The notes: generated by a model not told the origin, from the letters alone. Shown: positions 44,200 to 55,719, counted from the first letter of the stretch. The stretch: DNA of 60,000 nucleotides from Tubulanus polymorphus (GCF_964204645.1 NC_134031.1:15499307-15559306); one strand, 5' to 3'. Numbers and translations: made by a program.

Positions 44200-46125
44200 C
44201 CCTTGAATAACGCATACTAGGTATTAATGTATATAAACATTATTGCAATGGTTTTGACGGCGTAAAAAACCCGCATTGTATCAAAACTGACTAACAGGTT
44301 TAGGATGACATATAGAAGAAATTAATATTCATAGAAATGAAGTTATATTCAAACTGGTATTTGAAGATATTGTCTAATCATTCCATAAATACGATGATAT
44401 ATTTCTTGTTATGCGGTGGTGAAAAATGAGTTCTATGTCCGAGACTTGAATCTGAAAGTCGTTTCGATTTTTAGTGGATTATACATTTTCCTTGTTGCAA
44501 TACGTAGTCCATATACTGGCTGTTGATGACATTTTAGACTGACGACGGGGAAGTGGTAACCACGCGAAATATTTCTACATGTTAATTAACTTTTCAGTCA
44601 ATTTGCAAATATGAGGTTTTTTCCCTTTTAGAAATAATTGCACATATATTTTTTAGATAAATGTATAGACTCTTAGCAGACACGATTTTGCTTTGGATCG
44701 GTAATGAATTTTCGAAGGAGAGCTGCACATATATATGTGTATCCACATATAATATGATTATCCGAACATATATAGTAATTAGGTTTCGTTTAGCACAGAA
44801 TAATCCAGGGCCGTCAAAATACTTTAGTAATCGCATTACGACCGTGGAGATTTTGTGTCGTATATACAAACGCATTTCATCCGGGCGCGAACACATTTCA
44901 GAAAAAAACCAATCACACACGTTAGAACGCTATATTGTTCAGTTATTATTACGATTAGGAATTTTCGAAAGCCTTCATAATCGAGAATCTCGTCAATACA
45001 AAGTGTAATGAGTCCCATTGAAATATCAGTGAACGTGTTTTTAGTAAGAGCTATCAATGACAAGGCTGAAAAAAACAAATATTCACATATTTTTTCCGCC
45101 TAAACAATTTTATCAGGGTTTTGCATTGAAACAATTTTGTTAGAGGACATATTCGTAACAGTTCTATGTACTCAAAGAGTTCTTCCATAACACGGATTTT
45201 GCCTGGTTTTGATTCACGAAGACTTTCTAAGAGGGTATAAACAGTCGTAAATGTACATACAGTGATAAAGCTACGAGTGTAAGCTTTATAATGAATCGAT
45301 ACATTATAAGTTATATAAGTTATAGTTACGAGGAATCGAATGCTAGCCAACAGACTGTACTTAAAATCATGGCACCGAACCTTGAACTCTTATCATAAAA
45401 AGACAAAGAACTATCGTAAAGCTCAGTTTGTTTGGCTCGGTCCATACGCGCTTTTTAATCGTAAATAATAACAGACGCCTCGTTTAATATTGACTCAGTA
45501 ACTCATTATATCGACAGGGATCTTTATCGAAGTGCTATTAAACTGGCAATTCGCGTAGGTTATAGGGTTATAAATTCCGCGCATAGCCGCCAGTGGAACG
45601 TGCTCGGGAAGTATACGATTTAAACCATCAACAAATACACAATATACGTCGACCGATTTGCCGATCTAATCTGATCGGTTTGCGCCGTACAAATATTCGG
45701 CGTCAGATTTCCCCATCCATTTCGCGGCGGCGTCCGACATCGGCAAATGTATGGACGCCCATCGATACACTTCCTGGGCGATATATCTATATATATGCAA
45801 TGCAGAGATATAGAATTAATTCGTTGTCGATGTATGGAATACTTTCATTAGTTTCTATATTGCCTTCAAGGGATCAAGCGGGGAAGAGAACGCCGAAATC
45901 CGCATTCCCGTGACGCTGGACGTGTTTATTAGACTGATTTGGTAGACTGCTTTCTCAGTTCGATATAGACTTTAGACGAGCTCGGCATTATGTATCTCAT
46001 ATTCCGATTAAGTTCCCGAGAGAAATCACTCGAAAAGGAACGGTTTAATTAACGTTTTGATAAGTTAATTTCGTCAATATTACGTCAATGCGTCATTTCG
46101 ACGATTATGTGATCTTAAGTCTAAA
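44200..46125. other. no supported gene
   Basis: Frames at 44594-45350 overlap on both strands. A plus frame at 45593-45790 (Arg/Asn-rich, ending near SANVWTPIDTLPG) begins with GTG and has no acceptor support. On the minus-strand model this is intron. Confidence 0.3.
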
Positions 46126-46241
46126 ATGGCAAGCGCCAATCGTAATAATTCACAAGCGTCCATGTTTTCTATCTACAGGAAGGTTTTTTTCGAAATTAAG
46201 TATAAATACCTTGTACCTAAATGGAGATTGAGTTTGCTTAC

Positions 46242-46483
46242 CTATCTGGAGACAGATAAACCATGTTACAAGGGTTCGATCTGGCCGGTCGTAAATGGTT
46301 CTGGCTACCGATTGCGTTCGGACTCAGCAGGTTGTGAGCGTTGGTTTTCTTCTTTTTTTTCTTCGACGAAAACGCTCGTCGGAGTAATCCCGGTTTCGGC
46401 GTGAACTCCGCGTCGTTGCCCTGGTCGTCGATTTTGTTCAGTTCGGTCATCGACCCTCCGAAGATACGCAGTAAATTCGTCAT
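46242..46483 (-). CDS. probable first coding exon, poly-Lys disordered N-terminus (alternative first exon 1)
   Basis: ATG at 46483 has A at -3 (GCCATCATGA), with an in-frame stop about 16 codons upstream. The 80-codon frame is CpG-rich and strongly biased to C/G-ending codons (AAC, GAC, ATC, CTG, ACG, CCG). It runs into a perfect donor, AG|GTAAGC (46241-46236), leaving phase 2; the apparent stop lies inside the donor. The peptide begins MTNLLRIFGG, has an acidic part (ELNKIDDQGNDAEF), a Lys6 run, then a Ser/Asn/Pro-rich part ending near YLSPD. It is intrinsically disordered with a basic patch, as in isoform-specific N-termini of signalling or scaffold proteins. No family was named. Phase and strand match 16541-16767. 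Confidence 0.65.
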
Positions 46484-46807
46484 GATGGCTTCAACCGACG
46501 ATGTATTTAACCGAGTCACTTTTCAAGTCGGAGTATCGATACTTTCTTTCGCGAAATGGCCATGAACGATCGTCATCTTTCACGCGTCAGTTCGTGGCGT
46601 AGCAAACCCCGTACGGCGCTGAATTTTCAGTACTTATTAAACAATAATCCTAGGTCGATCGACTGAACCAAGTAATCAACTTGAAACTAATGTCATATGC
46701 GCATATAATATGTAAGTGTTCCATATGTACATAGCACGCATAAATGTCTAACTAATAACTCACACCTTGGAATCAGTTTTAAATAAAGCCGTTTTTCACA
46801 GATAACC
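46484..46807 (-). promoter_or_regulatory. 5' UTR or promoter of the 46.2-kb exon
   Basis: Lies directly upstream on the minus strand between two coding candidates. Acceptor-like TTGGTTCAG| (46656) and AAAATTCAG| (46627) would allow a spliced 5' UTR. No coding frame is continuous. Inference from position. Confidence 0.3.
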
Positions 46808-47041
46808 TCAGTACACTGTTTTCGACCACGATCGCTGAATACCGACTAGAAATGTTCGCAGTCGCTCGAGTAAATTGAACGAGTCGTTCCCCGCAACTTG
46901 GACGAAACGAGTCTGACTCGGCGGCGTTACGCTACGACTGTACCGTGTAGCCGCATCGACATCACTGATGATTCGTGTTCCGTTCGCTGAAAAGCTGCAT
47001 GCGCCGACGCCGCATCTGTCTGGTTTACTCTTTCTCTCCAT
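46808..47041 (-). CDS. GC-rich ATG frame, possible upstream exon or uORF
   Basis: ATG at 47041 has G at -3 and G at +4 (GAGATGG) and follows a GA-rich tract and a short AC microsatellite. The 77-codon frame to TGA is CpG-rich with C/G-ending codons. The peptide MERKSKPDRCGVGACSF continues polar and basic, with a hydrophobic-basic end (LLERLRTFLVGIQRSW). It may be an N-terminal exon whose donor (e.g. ACA|GTGTAC or GAG|GTTATC) I cannot fix, an upstream ORF, or an independent small protein. The bias matches the exon at 46242-46483. Confidence 0.4.
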   Translation of the reverse strand: MERKSKPDRCGVGACSFSANGTRIISDVDAATRYSRSVTPPSQTRFVQVAGNDSFNLLERLRTFLVGIQRSWSKTVY

Positions 47042-47099
47042 CTCTCTCACATTATACACACACACACACGCAAGACAGAACCGACGAGCGCGCTCGGCA

Positions 47100-47230
47100 A
47101 TTAATTTCTTACACGGATCGATGGCGAATTAACGAAAAACTCGGCCGGTAATGTTCTAGGCTTCTCTTCGCCAGAAGGAGAGGTAATTAATTTGTTAGTG
47201 CTTAATTGAAGGCGCTGGGGGCACGGGGGA
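47100..47230. promoter_or_regulatory. TAAT-rich candidate regulatory tract
   Basis: Four TTAATTAA/TAATT-type homeodomain cores (about 47099, 47127, 47185, 47202) among GC-rich CCGGCC and CGCCAG words, just upstream of the minus-strand first-exon cluster. Inferred enhancer or proximal promoter. Confidence 0.25.
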
Positions 47231-47478
47231 GAGTAATTCGTCGCCAGGGTTTCGACAGGTGGACGTCGTGTGACAGAGAACTCTCCGGACTAATATACAC
47301 CTGATAAATGGCCGCCGACGAGAAGTAACAACTCTGAAAGCGCCACCCGATACGCAATCATCACCTGATTTTTTTTGCCTGAAGCGAATATACAGGGGCC
47401 CTGGCACCGGCCGAGATATATCGAGTAATCGATACACAGACATTGCCCTCGGAATCCTAATAAACGGCCGTTCTTGAC

Positions 47479-47718
47479 TTAGTTTCGCCGCGAAACACTC
47501 GCGCGTAGGGAGAAGCCACACCGAACTATAATGCTATAACCGCAGACCTGACGAAATCCGATACTTTCTAATTTAATCAAAACTGTTTGCGAAGATTGTG
47601 AAAAACCCGTGACAGAAATTGGATGAGATTTATCACGAGTCGCTCGTGTTACTCCCTGACATCGTGTTCGTGATTTCCGTATTTTAATGGCGCCGACCAC
47701 GTCGAATTGTCCAGCCAT
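47479..47718 (-). CDS. weak first-exon candidate
   Basis: ATG at 47718 opens a 79-codon minus frame; the first 22 codons are GC-rich (TTC GAC GTG GTC GGC GCC) and basic (MAGQFDVVGAIKIRKSRTRC). A CAG|GTCTGC at about 47545 is donor-like, phase 0. Start context is weak (C at -3). Another minus frame (47195-47521) overlaps its end. Confidence 0.22.
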   Translation of the reverse strand: MAGQFDVVGAIKIRKSRTRCQGVTRATRDKSHPISVTGFSQSSQTVLIKLESIGFRQVCGYSIIVRCGFSLRASVSRRN

Positions 47719-47719
47719 T

Positions 47720-48282
47720 AGTCGAATCAGAACTAATTAATTTGTAAATGAAGGCTTCATAGAAATTGATAAGATCTCGGCGTAGTAATCAGTGAAGTAG
47801 GAACTCCAGTGCTATATGTATGGCGTGTTTAGTTCGCCAGCAGTTGGGCTAATAGACGTGCGTGAAATTCAGGTGTATGTAAATCATCTATTCGACTGGA
47901 CGTATTCAGACGAAAGTAGAGAATTGTATCTCGACAGGAGATTTTACGCTAATCCCACAAATCACGAATGCAAACTAGAAATACTACGTAGAGTCGAGCT
48001 ACGTAATGTGTTTATATTTGCTAGAGTAAAACAATGGAAATTTTCGTCTAATACCTTTTAATTCTGTGTATTTATATATTTGTTTATGTGAATGACTATG
48101 TATCATACCGATGTATTAATAGTGTCTGTCTGGGTCGTCGGTCTTATTGTGAATATTCTAGTCTCCTCTGCTTAATATAAACATATTTCATTTAACTTCA
48201 TTTCTTATTATGTATAATATATATTGTAATATTAAGTTGAAATAAATAAATAATAATAACTTTAATTATAATCATAATGATA
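47720..48282. other. no strongly supported feature
   Basis: A plus frame at 47816-48061 has a mixed peptide but no start or splice support. The 3' part grades into AT-rich sequence before the microsatellite. Confidence 0.3.
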
Positions 48283-48284
48283 AT

Positions 48285-48690
<406 letters not shown>

Positions 48691-48691
48691 A

Positions 48692-49200
48692 TTCACGATC
48701 GGTCAGGCTTTACTTTACGCCAATTCGTTAAGATCATCACGGAAATAGTAAAGGCCACTCGTGAACGGTTACGCCCTGTCGCGTCTGGGCATGATACGCG
48801 AAAAAAAACATCTCCTGTGCAGAATCAGATAAAATGCCGTCAGTCGGCATAATCAATCCTGGCGCTGGTAATCAGAATATTCACTCGTGCAGAAATCAAT
48901 TAAATCTCTCATTAAAAGACGTAGGCGTTTGCGAATATTTTCGCGAACTCGAAACGCTAGTGAATATCGACAGCAGTTGGTCGTAGTTAATAGAACGGCG
49001 ACGCTGTTTCGGTGATAAATGGGCGAGTCGTGAAAATTCATTTAGCCCCGACAGAATTGAAGATTAATGAACTCTGTCGCATTAATTGACGAATCGCATA
49101 CATCAATCGCGTCGTATACATGATGTTCAGTCGTATTCGCTCTACACGAGTCTAGGCTTCCGAGTAAGGTCTCTGCAGGTAGCCGATTCAAATACGATTT
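48692..49200. other. no supported feature
   Basis: Moderately GC, high-complexity DNA without a supported exon or repeat. Confidence 0.3.
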
Positions 49201-49208
49201 ATGGTCCT

Positions 49209-49315
49209 GGGCCCGGTTTTGCGGACTGGTATTACCTTTATCACGGGGGCTAACTCATTTGATAACGAATTGAATAAGCCCCGGATTAAAGGTTATACCA
49301 GTCTATAAAACCGGG
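49209..49315. mobile_element. palindromic element family B, copy 3
   Basis: GGCCCGGTTTTGCGGACTGG at the left mirrors CCAGTCTATAAAACCGGG at the right, with GGGGGCTAACTC and AAGCCCCGGATTAAAGG arms. GTCCTG occurs on both outer flanks and may be a target duplication or part of the ends. Confidence 0.6.
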
Positions 49316-49359
49316 TCCTGTTTTATTGTTGTCCGTTACTATGCGCTAGCGAAAGGGAA

Positions 49360-49436
49360 TTTTTAAAGTTAGTTTATTTTCAATGAGTTAACTCGGAGTC
49401 AAATCTTGACTCGCATCTGTGGAACTGAACCCTGAG
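49360..49436 (-). repeat. family A fragment beside family B
   Basis: On the minus strand GGGTTCAGTTCCACAGATGC, then GATTTGACTCCGAGTTAACTC. Same order of words as at 9461 and 25607, again close to a family B copy. Confidence 0.4.
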
Positions 49437-49439
49437 TAG

Positions 49440-49642
49440 TTATTTCCTGTTTCGTAACGGTGCTAGTTCCATCTGGGGGCGAAAAATGTGTGTCAAATCT
49501 CGATTCATCAATCTATAGAACTCCTGGAAGACGTTATAACTGACTGTGGGCTGACCGTGTAACTGTACAAGTTCGTGACGTCCCGGCCAGCGAGGAGTTC
49601 CGGCCACAGACAATACGAGACGAGATGAATCGAATATGCGCA
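49440..49642 (-). CDS. candidate terminal exon
   Basis: Acceptor-like CACGTTTTGTCAG| (minus, ending 49643) precedes a 67-codon frame to TAA at 49440. The peptide (GTPRWPGRHELVQLHGQPTV; FQEFYRLMNRDLTHIFRPQM) is protein-like with C/G-ending codons (GTC TTC CAG GAG TTC). No AATAAA is close; the sequence beyond runs straight into family A repeat. A further minus frame at 49673-49876 could be an upstream exon ending at GGG|GTAAAC, but phases do not match. Family unknown. Confidence 0.32.
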
Positions 49643-50106
49643 CTGACAAAACGTGATATATCTATTCACATCTCATCGAGCAGCAGACACTGTCCTCCGC
49701 GGGGACATATGAAAATGGTTCCTTCGCCTGCTCAATGTCACGCGACCGATTTGAATGATGGCACACGGCGGAATGTTGAATGATATTTCGCATTTACGAT
49801 GCATGTTTACCCCTTTGTATAACCCGATACAGCGCCGACGCTCCGAGTGCATCAAAGTTTTCTTATAGAATTCCACGAAAAAAACCTAACGTTCGTGCAG
49901 GCGGTTGTAATTTGAATTTCGTTGAATAATTGAAAAGAAGCCATCTATCCGCACCTTACTAATTAGCATTTGCGACTCTGTTACGGAGCCACAAGCCCCA
50001 ACGAGATAATTCTTCCGGCAATATTTACTATTCCGGAAGAGAGATAGTATTGAAGTGTTTTTTGGTTTTCATAATATCGTCATTTTTCATTTGCGAAATC
50101 ATCGTT

Positions 50107-50249
50107 TCATTTTCGTAATCCCATCGACGGTAACAGGATTACGGCCGGGTGACTCCGGTAAAATCGATCGTATCGATGACGCGCGCGCGCGCGGTGTATC
50201 GGAATTAATGCGAAACGTAATCTTACATCACTCGAAGGAATGCGTATAA
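50107..50249 (+). CDS. weak terminal-exon candidate
   Basis: GGTAACAG| at 50136 or the upstream frame leads to an open frame ending in TAA at 50247-50249. The peptide (RPGDSGKIDRIDDARARGVS) is charged and spans a CGCGCGCGCG run. Acceptor quality is poor. Confidence 0.18.
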
Positions 50250-51020
50250 TACGACCGGGTGGTAAGCCGATTTAGAACCGTCAGAATTTTGATCGGAAAC
50301 AAATACAGCTGAATATTCCATTGTTGAATATTGCTTCGAGAAGATCGTCGTTATTTCAATATCCCCTTATCATCCGATACCTCGTCAAAAATCAATCGAA
50401 CCGTTTTTATTCATTGCGGCTCGGCGAAGAATATCGGCGGCGTTCACCGCACCGCACCGCCCGCTCCGCACCGTAACGTTTGAAAAATGAACGTAACAAA
50501 GTCTATCGATTCCATCCGTCGTCGAAAAGCATACGTTTTTATACCTATAACCTCTCCTCGGCGTTTCTTAGAACTTGGAGAAAATGACGGACGTTTTTCC
50601 TCTTTCGCTTGCAACATCATCCGGTCAATGAAAAAATGACTCTACAGTTGCCGGCGGATAAACGAATTATAGTTTTTGTTTTCCTTTCATATCGAGTATC
50701 TTTTTACACCGGTTGTTATTCCGCTGTTCTTATCAAAGAGGGTTATCGAGAACGAGTGTACCTTCTGGTTGGTAGTTCGGCAATTCAGTGCTCTTCGCGC
50801 GGCCAATTCAGACCGAATGGCCATAACATAATATATACTTGTCAATTTTCAAAACGCTCTATTACCTTGACAATATATTCTGTCAAACTCTTCTCATCCC
50901 AATGCTATGTCAGTGAGTTACGAATTAAAACTGAATTCAAATTCTGTTCTGATGATGGCAAAATTTTTTGCCGAATCATGTCTACGCTATTCTTTTATAT
51001 AGACACCGTGAAGCGATGTG
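50250..51020. other. no strongly supported gene
   Basis: CCGCACCGC words at 50447-50475. A 141-codon plus frame at 50609-51034 is near chance length; its peptide is Phe/Ser/Ile-rich and not convincing. Confidence 0.3.
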
Positions 51021-51175
51021 CTTTTATCACGTGACCGACGCCATATTGCCGGTTAATACAATGAGCGATTTACATCACATATCCACAAAATTTTTAAATG
51101 ACCATATTATCTATTGTTGTTATGTTTGGCAAATCTCCAACACTGATGGGCAAACAAACTATGACGTCACGTGCA
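51020..51175. promoter_or_regulatory. possible promoter-type motif cluster
   Basis: TCACGTGACC (E-box) is followed within 15 bp by CGCCATATTG (YY1-type), and TGACGTCACGTGCATG (CRE plus E-box) lies about 120 bp further. Motif identity is clear; function is inferred. Confidence 0.27.
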
Positions 51176-51239
51176 TGATGGTGATATGTGCATTATATGT
51201 AATGATACATATGAAAACTAGATCTATCATCCTTGTGTG

Positions 51240-52600
51240 AATTCACTGAAATCAAATTACGCTGCATTAGATATTTTGTCTAATACTATTAACTTCCCTA
51301 TCATAAATCATTTAAACAAAAATTTAATGCTCTTGAATATTACTAATTTCCCTCTCATAAATCATCTCACAGAAATTCAGTTCTCTCAAAAAATTGAAAC
51401 TTTATCTCCTGGTTTTTCCCTGGTTGAGTTGGCAATCAGAAACATTTGACATGCCAATCAAACTTTTTCTTCGGGTTTTCCCCATTGAGTTGTCAATCAG
51501 AAATAAATGTTTCTAGGAAGTAGTTAATCATAACTTTGGAGGAAGATAGATTTGTATTAGAGTGAATGGTAAATCAGAGAACGAGCTCTATGGTGGAGAA
51601 CTATTCAAGCTGCATTGTAAAAAAGAAGAAAAGATATTGAAAGATTTAAATGATTCTAAATGCTGACTTTTCCTCGGGTTGCTCTACTGGTTTGATCTGA
51701 TTCGGGAAGTACATCGAAACGAGTGATGTTACATATATGTAAAATACGACAAAAGAAAGGATCCGCAATCTTCGCCTTTGCGCTTTGCTTTCTAGTGACA
51801 CTCAAGACTTTTCCATTACCGGAATAGATACATCTCCTTACAGTTGTCAGCGCGGTATGCATCTAAGTAGTTTGGTGCTATAAGTCGCTTGTCAATCGAT
51901 GAAGATAAATAAACTGAAAACGGATGAGTATCTGTCTATATCATGCATATCTTACATCTATTATTCGCCATCTGTCCCCCATTTGCAAATATGAAACTGC
52001 ATATCAAGAATTTTCCGAAAAGATATAGATGAGCGTCAATTTCGATCCATTATGACGGCAACCACGCCCCTGGAAAGCATGTGTATTTCCATTGAATGTA
52101 AAGTACTTAACCTATAATGCCGATATTCCTTCCGTTGCGGGATGACAACTTTATCTACCGCTCCTAATGTCAGTATCATTTCTTTTAAAGCTTATTCACG
52201 TTTTATTATGATTTCCTATACATCTTGTATTTTATCATCCCTTCCTCATCTCCATTGTTAAAAACTGGACTTGTATATTATATTACTCAAAGCACAAGAA
52301 AGATATATTTAATTTGAATATTTGAATTGAATTATGGTTTTTGAAATCTATTTCGGTTAGAAATTCTGTCTAGCCTAGGTATGTTTATTTATATATGCTC
52401 TTCCCTGGGTAACATGAACCGACGCATGACCATCAATGCAGATGAGGTAATTGCCATGTAATCGCCGAAAGTAATTCGTCATGAAATCAATTAGAAATCG
52501 TTTACTCGAAGTCGTTTACTCGAAAACTATATAGAAACGCGCGAAATATCACCGAAACCCTCGAGACACTGGTTAATAATTCATGACTTGAAAAATTTTT
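51240..52600. other. no supported feature
   Basis: AT-rich with a locally repeated TAAATCAT/TTTCCCT word pair at 51290-51490 (diverged short tandem repeats). No exon. Confidence 0.35.
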
Positions 52601-52604
52601 TTTT

Positions 52605-52930
52605 TCACGCGGGCGCGAAGAGAGTTGCGACCGCGGCTGCATCCGCTATTTCGTATTCACCCAGAATCGCGGCCGTATACAGTTTGTCAGCTCTCATCAT
52701 TAAATTACCGAGCGACCATCTTCGCTAGTTAGAAGCCCTCGCGGCTGAAACGCGGTCCTCGCAGCGGAATAAACAAAAAACGACTATACTCGGCAAAATG
52801 TCATTAACAGCCTGTAGCTGAATTACGTCAAATAAATTGGGAAACCACCGGGGCCGTATTAATACTAATTACCGGTCCCCCGGGCGTCAAACAGCTCGCG
52901 AGAGAATCTTCTTCCTTCAACTCATATTTG
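52605..52930. promoter_or_regulatory. GC-rich, frame-poor tract, candidate regulatory region
   Basis: CACGCGGGCGCGAAGAG, GACCGCGGCTGC, TAATACTAATTACCGG and CCCCCGGGCGTC lie in about 325 bp without long frames or repeats, inside AT-rich DNA. Could be a CpG-island-like promoter or conserved enhancer. Confidence 0.25.
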
Positions 52931-53143
52931 CCGACTTCCACGAAGACTTAGATTGCTTTTGATGGCTGTAAATTGCAGTCGTCACGAACGACGTCGGACT
53001 AAGAAAACAACGGAACAACCCGTCCTGTAATGATTCATTAAGTCATACTATATCACCTGATCAGCTTTCTGGCTTATTTTCCAGCATTGGGATTAAAACC
53101 ATTTCAATGAATGAATGATGTAATACCATAGACGAAACACTCT

Positions 53144-53275
53144 TAGTCCGTCTTGTGACGATAGATAGAAAATCCCACACCGATGAAACGAGAAAATTTA
53201 AGTCCGAATAGTTTCCTCAAAGTTTATAATTTATTGATTCGACCTTTCGACTATAACCTAATCGTCAATCTTTTT
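53144..53275 (-). repeat. family G repeat, single minus-strand unit
   Basis: On the minus strand: GATTAGGTTATAGTCGAAAG, TTGAGGAAACTATTCGGACTT, GTGTGGGATT and ACGGACTAAGAGTGTTTCGTC in the same order as the 43.0-43.3 kb tandem. Directly abuts family B copy 4. Confidence 0.55.
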
Positions 53276-53277
53276 AT

Positions 53278-53370
53278 GGTTTTATGGACTGGTATTACCT
53301 TTAACCCGGGGGCTAACTCTATTGAAAATGGGTTGAGCTAAGGTGTTACCAGTCTATAAAACTGGGCCCA
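53278..53370. mobile_element. palindromic element family B, copy 4
   Basis: GGTTTTATGGACTGGTATTACC at the left and GGTGTTACCAGTCTATAAAAC at the right are inverted ends around AACCCGGGGGCTAACTC and GGGTTGAGCTAAG. Confidence 0.6.
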
Positions 53371-53374
53371 GGAA

Positions 53375-54050
53375 TGAAGATTTCTCGTTTAATTAGTGTG
53401 GAATTCTCTTTACGAATTGAATTGAAATAATCGGCATACACGCTAATGTCGAAATTGACACATTTGAAATATGTCTTTAAAATTTTGATTCTTGACTCTT
53501 GCGCCTACGTAAAAGAAAACTACGTAGTATGCTACGATAAATAACCTGAGTTGTTTTTAAAACGCTATCTGTGTATAGATCCATACCGTTGGCTGAAACG
53601 AAATTTCAGAAAAAAATGATTCAACCTATTCAAGTTTTTATCCAAGCTATTTTCGAAGTTGTGCACTGAACCCGGCTACTGGCTTTTGGTCTGACATTCG
53701 TCTTAAGGCAGCAAGTCGCGTGTTCGTTTTAAAACAGATGGTATCGCCACCTGTAGGCTAACTGCTCAACTAGATGCAGTCGTGCTCTGTTTTACAGTCG
53801 TTTCACTGCGTAAAGACGAATAGCAATGTATCTGAGCTTAAAAACACTAAGCTTAAAAAGAAACCTGTTTCTCGAGATTCTGAGGTCTAAAATTGACCAA
53901 CCCATCCGATCTGTTTAATCTTTACAAAAATGCAGGGATAACTGTTAATAGTAAAGAAATTTGGCCCGCAAGGAAACCAGATAATTTCAAGCTATTAATG
54001 AAACTTCGTCAGCGTTCTCCGACTTATTGATTTATCGAGTAAAGTCAATA
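53375..54050. other. no supported feature
   Basis: AT-rich sequence without splice or coding support. Confidence 0.35.
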
Positions 54051-54052
54051 GG

Positions 54053-54169
54053 ATGCGGGCACAGGATCGGTTAAGAGAAACGACTGTCGGACAAATACAA
54101 TTCTACGCGAGAAAAATTCGAACCTTTACGGAAACAAGACGACAGGTTGAATTCCACCCGACGATGGCT
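54053..54169 (+). CDS. candidate exon ending at a GTAAGT donor
   Basis: ATG at 54053 opens a 39-codon frame that ends exactly at GCT|GTAAGT (54170), phase 0; the frame is open upstream to about 54000, so it could also be internal. The peptide is basic and polar (RLRETTVGQIQFYARKIRTF ... VEFHPTMA). A possible next exon starts after ACCTCAG| at 55073 in phase 0 (WFITNVSPYN...) but is not secure. Family unknown. Confidence 0.32.
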
Positions 54170-55440
54170 GTAAGTCAACATTGAAACGTTTTGGTTTCCT
54201 TCTGAATGGATATTCGAAATATTTTTGCTTAAAATATATCATGCGGGTAATAAGATAAAAACTCACTATGTACAAATTAAACAATATTAAAATCGATAAT
54301 TTATCATTTCAAAAAATCTGGGACTTTATCCTATCATCCGTTCACCACGTTTGAGTGTGGTTATTGTAATAATGGAGTGTATTTTTTATTGAAAGTTTAA
54401 GAAGTCGCTACATACCGCAACAACTAGTAAATATCCTTATTTTCTCAAGAAAATTTATGAATCTTTTTACATCACAAGACCCAAGCATCTTGAGGAAGCT
54501 AACAGTATTCATAAAAAAGGCACATAGCCTCATCTAGCCATCGCTGTGCACACACGTTTTAATTGCGTGTATAATGAAAGGATATGTATAAAAGAAGAAA
54601 CTGTCACTGTATATTATAAATGTAACTGGGGTAACCGTAATTGTATAACTGTAAATTGTTTATTTTTGGATCCCGTGCTCGAAAAAATTGTTTAATTTCT
54701 GGAGCAATAAATTTAATCTGAATCTGAATCTGTAATATATCATGTGGGACTTTACTTTAGCATGAGTAGAGGCGAATCGGAAAATGTTATTCGACTGTCC
54801 GATACCTCGATCGTTTAAACAATCTTGTTGTAGTGATTTGAGTTGATCATACCGATTTGACGGGTCGGACGCGTCGTCGGCTCCGGGGGTGGAGTTAATC
54901 AGTCAATTACGAACCAGGCACCGCACACCCTCTCAACAAGGCGTGCACCGAATCGCGCCGGCGTTTTTAAGGACTCGTTCATCATCGTTATGACAGGCCA
55001 CTTGACTAATTAGTAGATTAAAACTCTTACATCGTTCTGGAGCTGATATCTAATACGCGTTGCATACCTCAGTGGTTTATTACGAACGTATCGCCATACA
55101 ATTCGAACACAATGAACTCTATTCTTTCATCAGTAGAAGTTTGGTCCAGGGCGCGGAAAACCGTAGCTTCCCTGGTTTCGGATTAGCGTGCCTTGTACGG
55201 GAAATGTTTCCAACAGCGATATTATGTCTTTTAAAAGAGGTTCGAATACAAAGCTCGGATTCGCTGTATTACAGCGGTTCCATTATGTACAGTTACCCCG
55301 AGGACCTCCGACTCACGAAAAATTCATCCAGCTTCATAGATTCCAACATTTCATATGACTCCTAGCCACGAGGTGTTCTATGAATATAGATGACGTTTAT
55401 GAACCTGTCTGATAACGTTGCAAATGCTCGTTTGTTATAA
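54170..55440. other. presumed intron; weak exon signal at 55073
   Basis: TTGCATACCTCAG| at 55072 is a fair acceptor with two open phases behind it (37 and about 97 codons); I cannot choose between them. The rest is non-coding. Confidence 0.25.
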
Positions 55441-55445
55441 CCATT

Positions 55446-55642
55446 GAAGAAACACTATTCCGTGTAGTAACGATAAAGTAGAGAATCCCACACTGATAAA
55501 ACGAAAGACGGAGTCCGAAAAATTTCCTATATAGCTGATGTTTTTATTTGTTCGACGTTTCGACTGAAGATGACTATTAGGTTATAGTCGAAACGTCGAA
55601 CGAATAAAAACACCAGCTATGTAGGAACTTTTTCGGGCTTCA
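55446..55642. repeat. family G inverted pair forming a long hairpin
   Basis: A minus unit (55446-55565) and the start of a plus unit (55566-55642) meet head to head. Arms 55511-55565 and 55586-55640 are about 55 bp and highly complementary. At the centre CTGAAGA (55564-55570), GACTAT/ATAGTC stem (55572-55577 with 55584-55589) and GAAAC reproduce the order of a hammerhead core (CUGANGA, helix II, GAAA) with one extra T. Catalysis is uncertain. Confidence 0.6.
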
Positions 55643-55719
55643 TCTTTGCTCGTTTGTTATATTTCCCTTCGTGCTTCGTTCCTCCATCAATGCCGAAGTT
55701 TCTGCACTGAATTCCGTGT

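Noticed and set aside
50609-51034. 141-codon plus-strand open frame
   Set aside because: Within chance length, start context unremarkable, peptide composition like translated AT-rich noise; overlaps promoter-like motifs.
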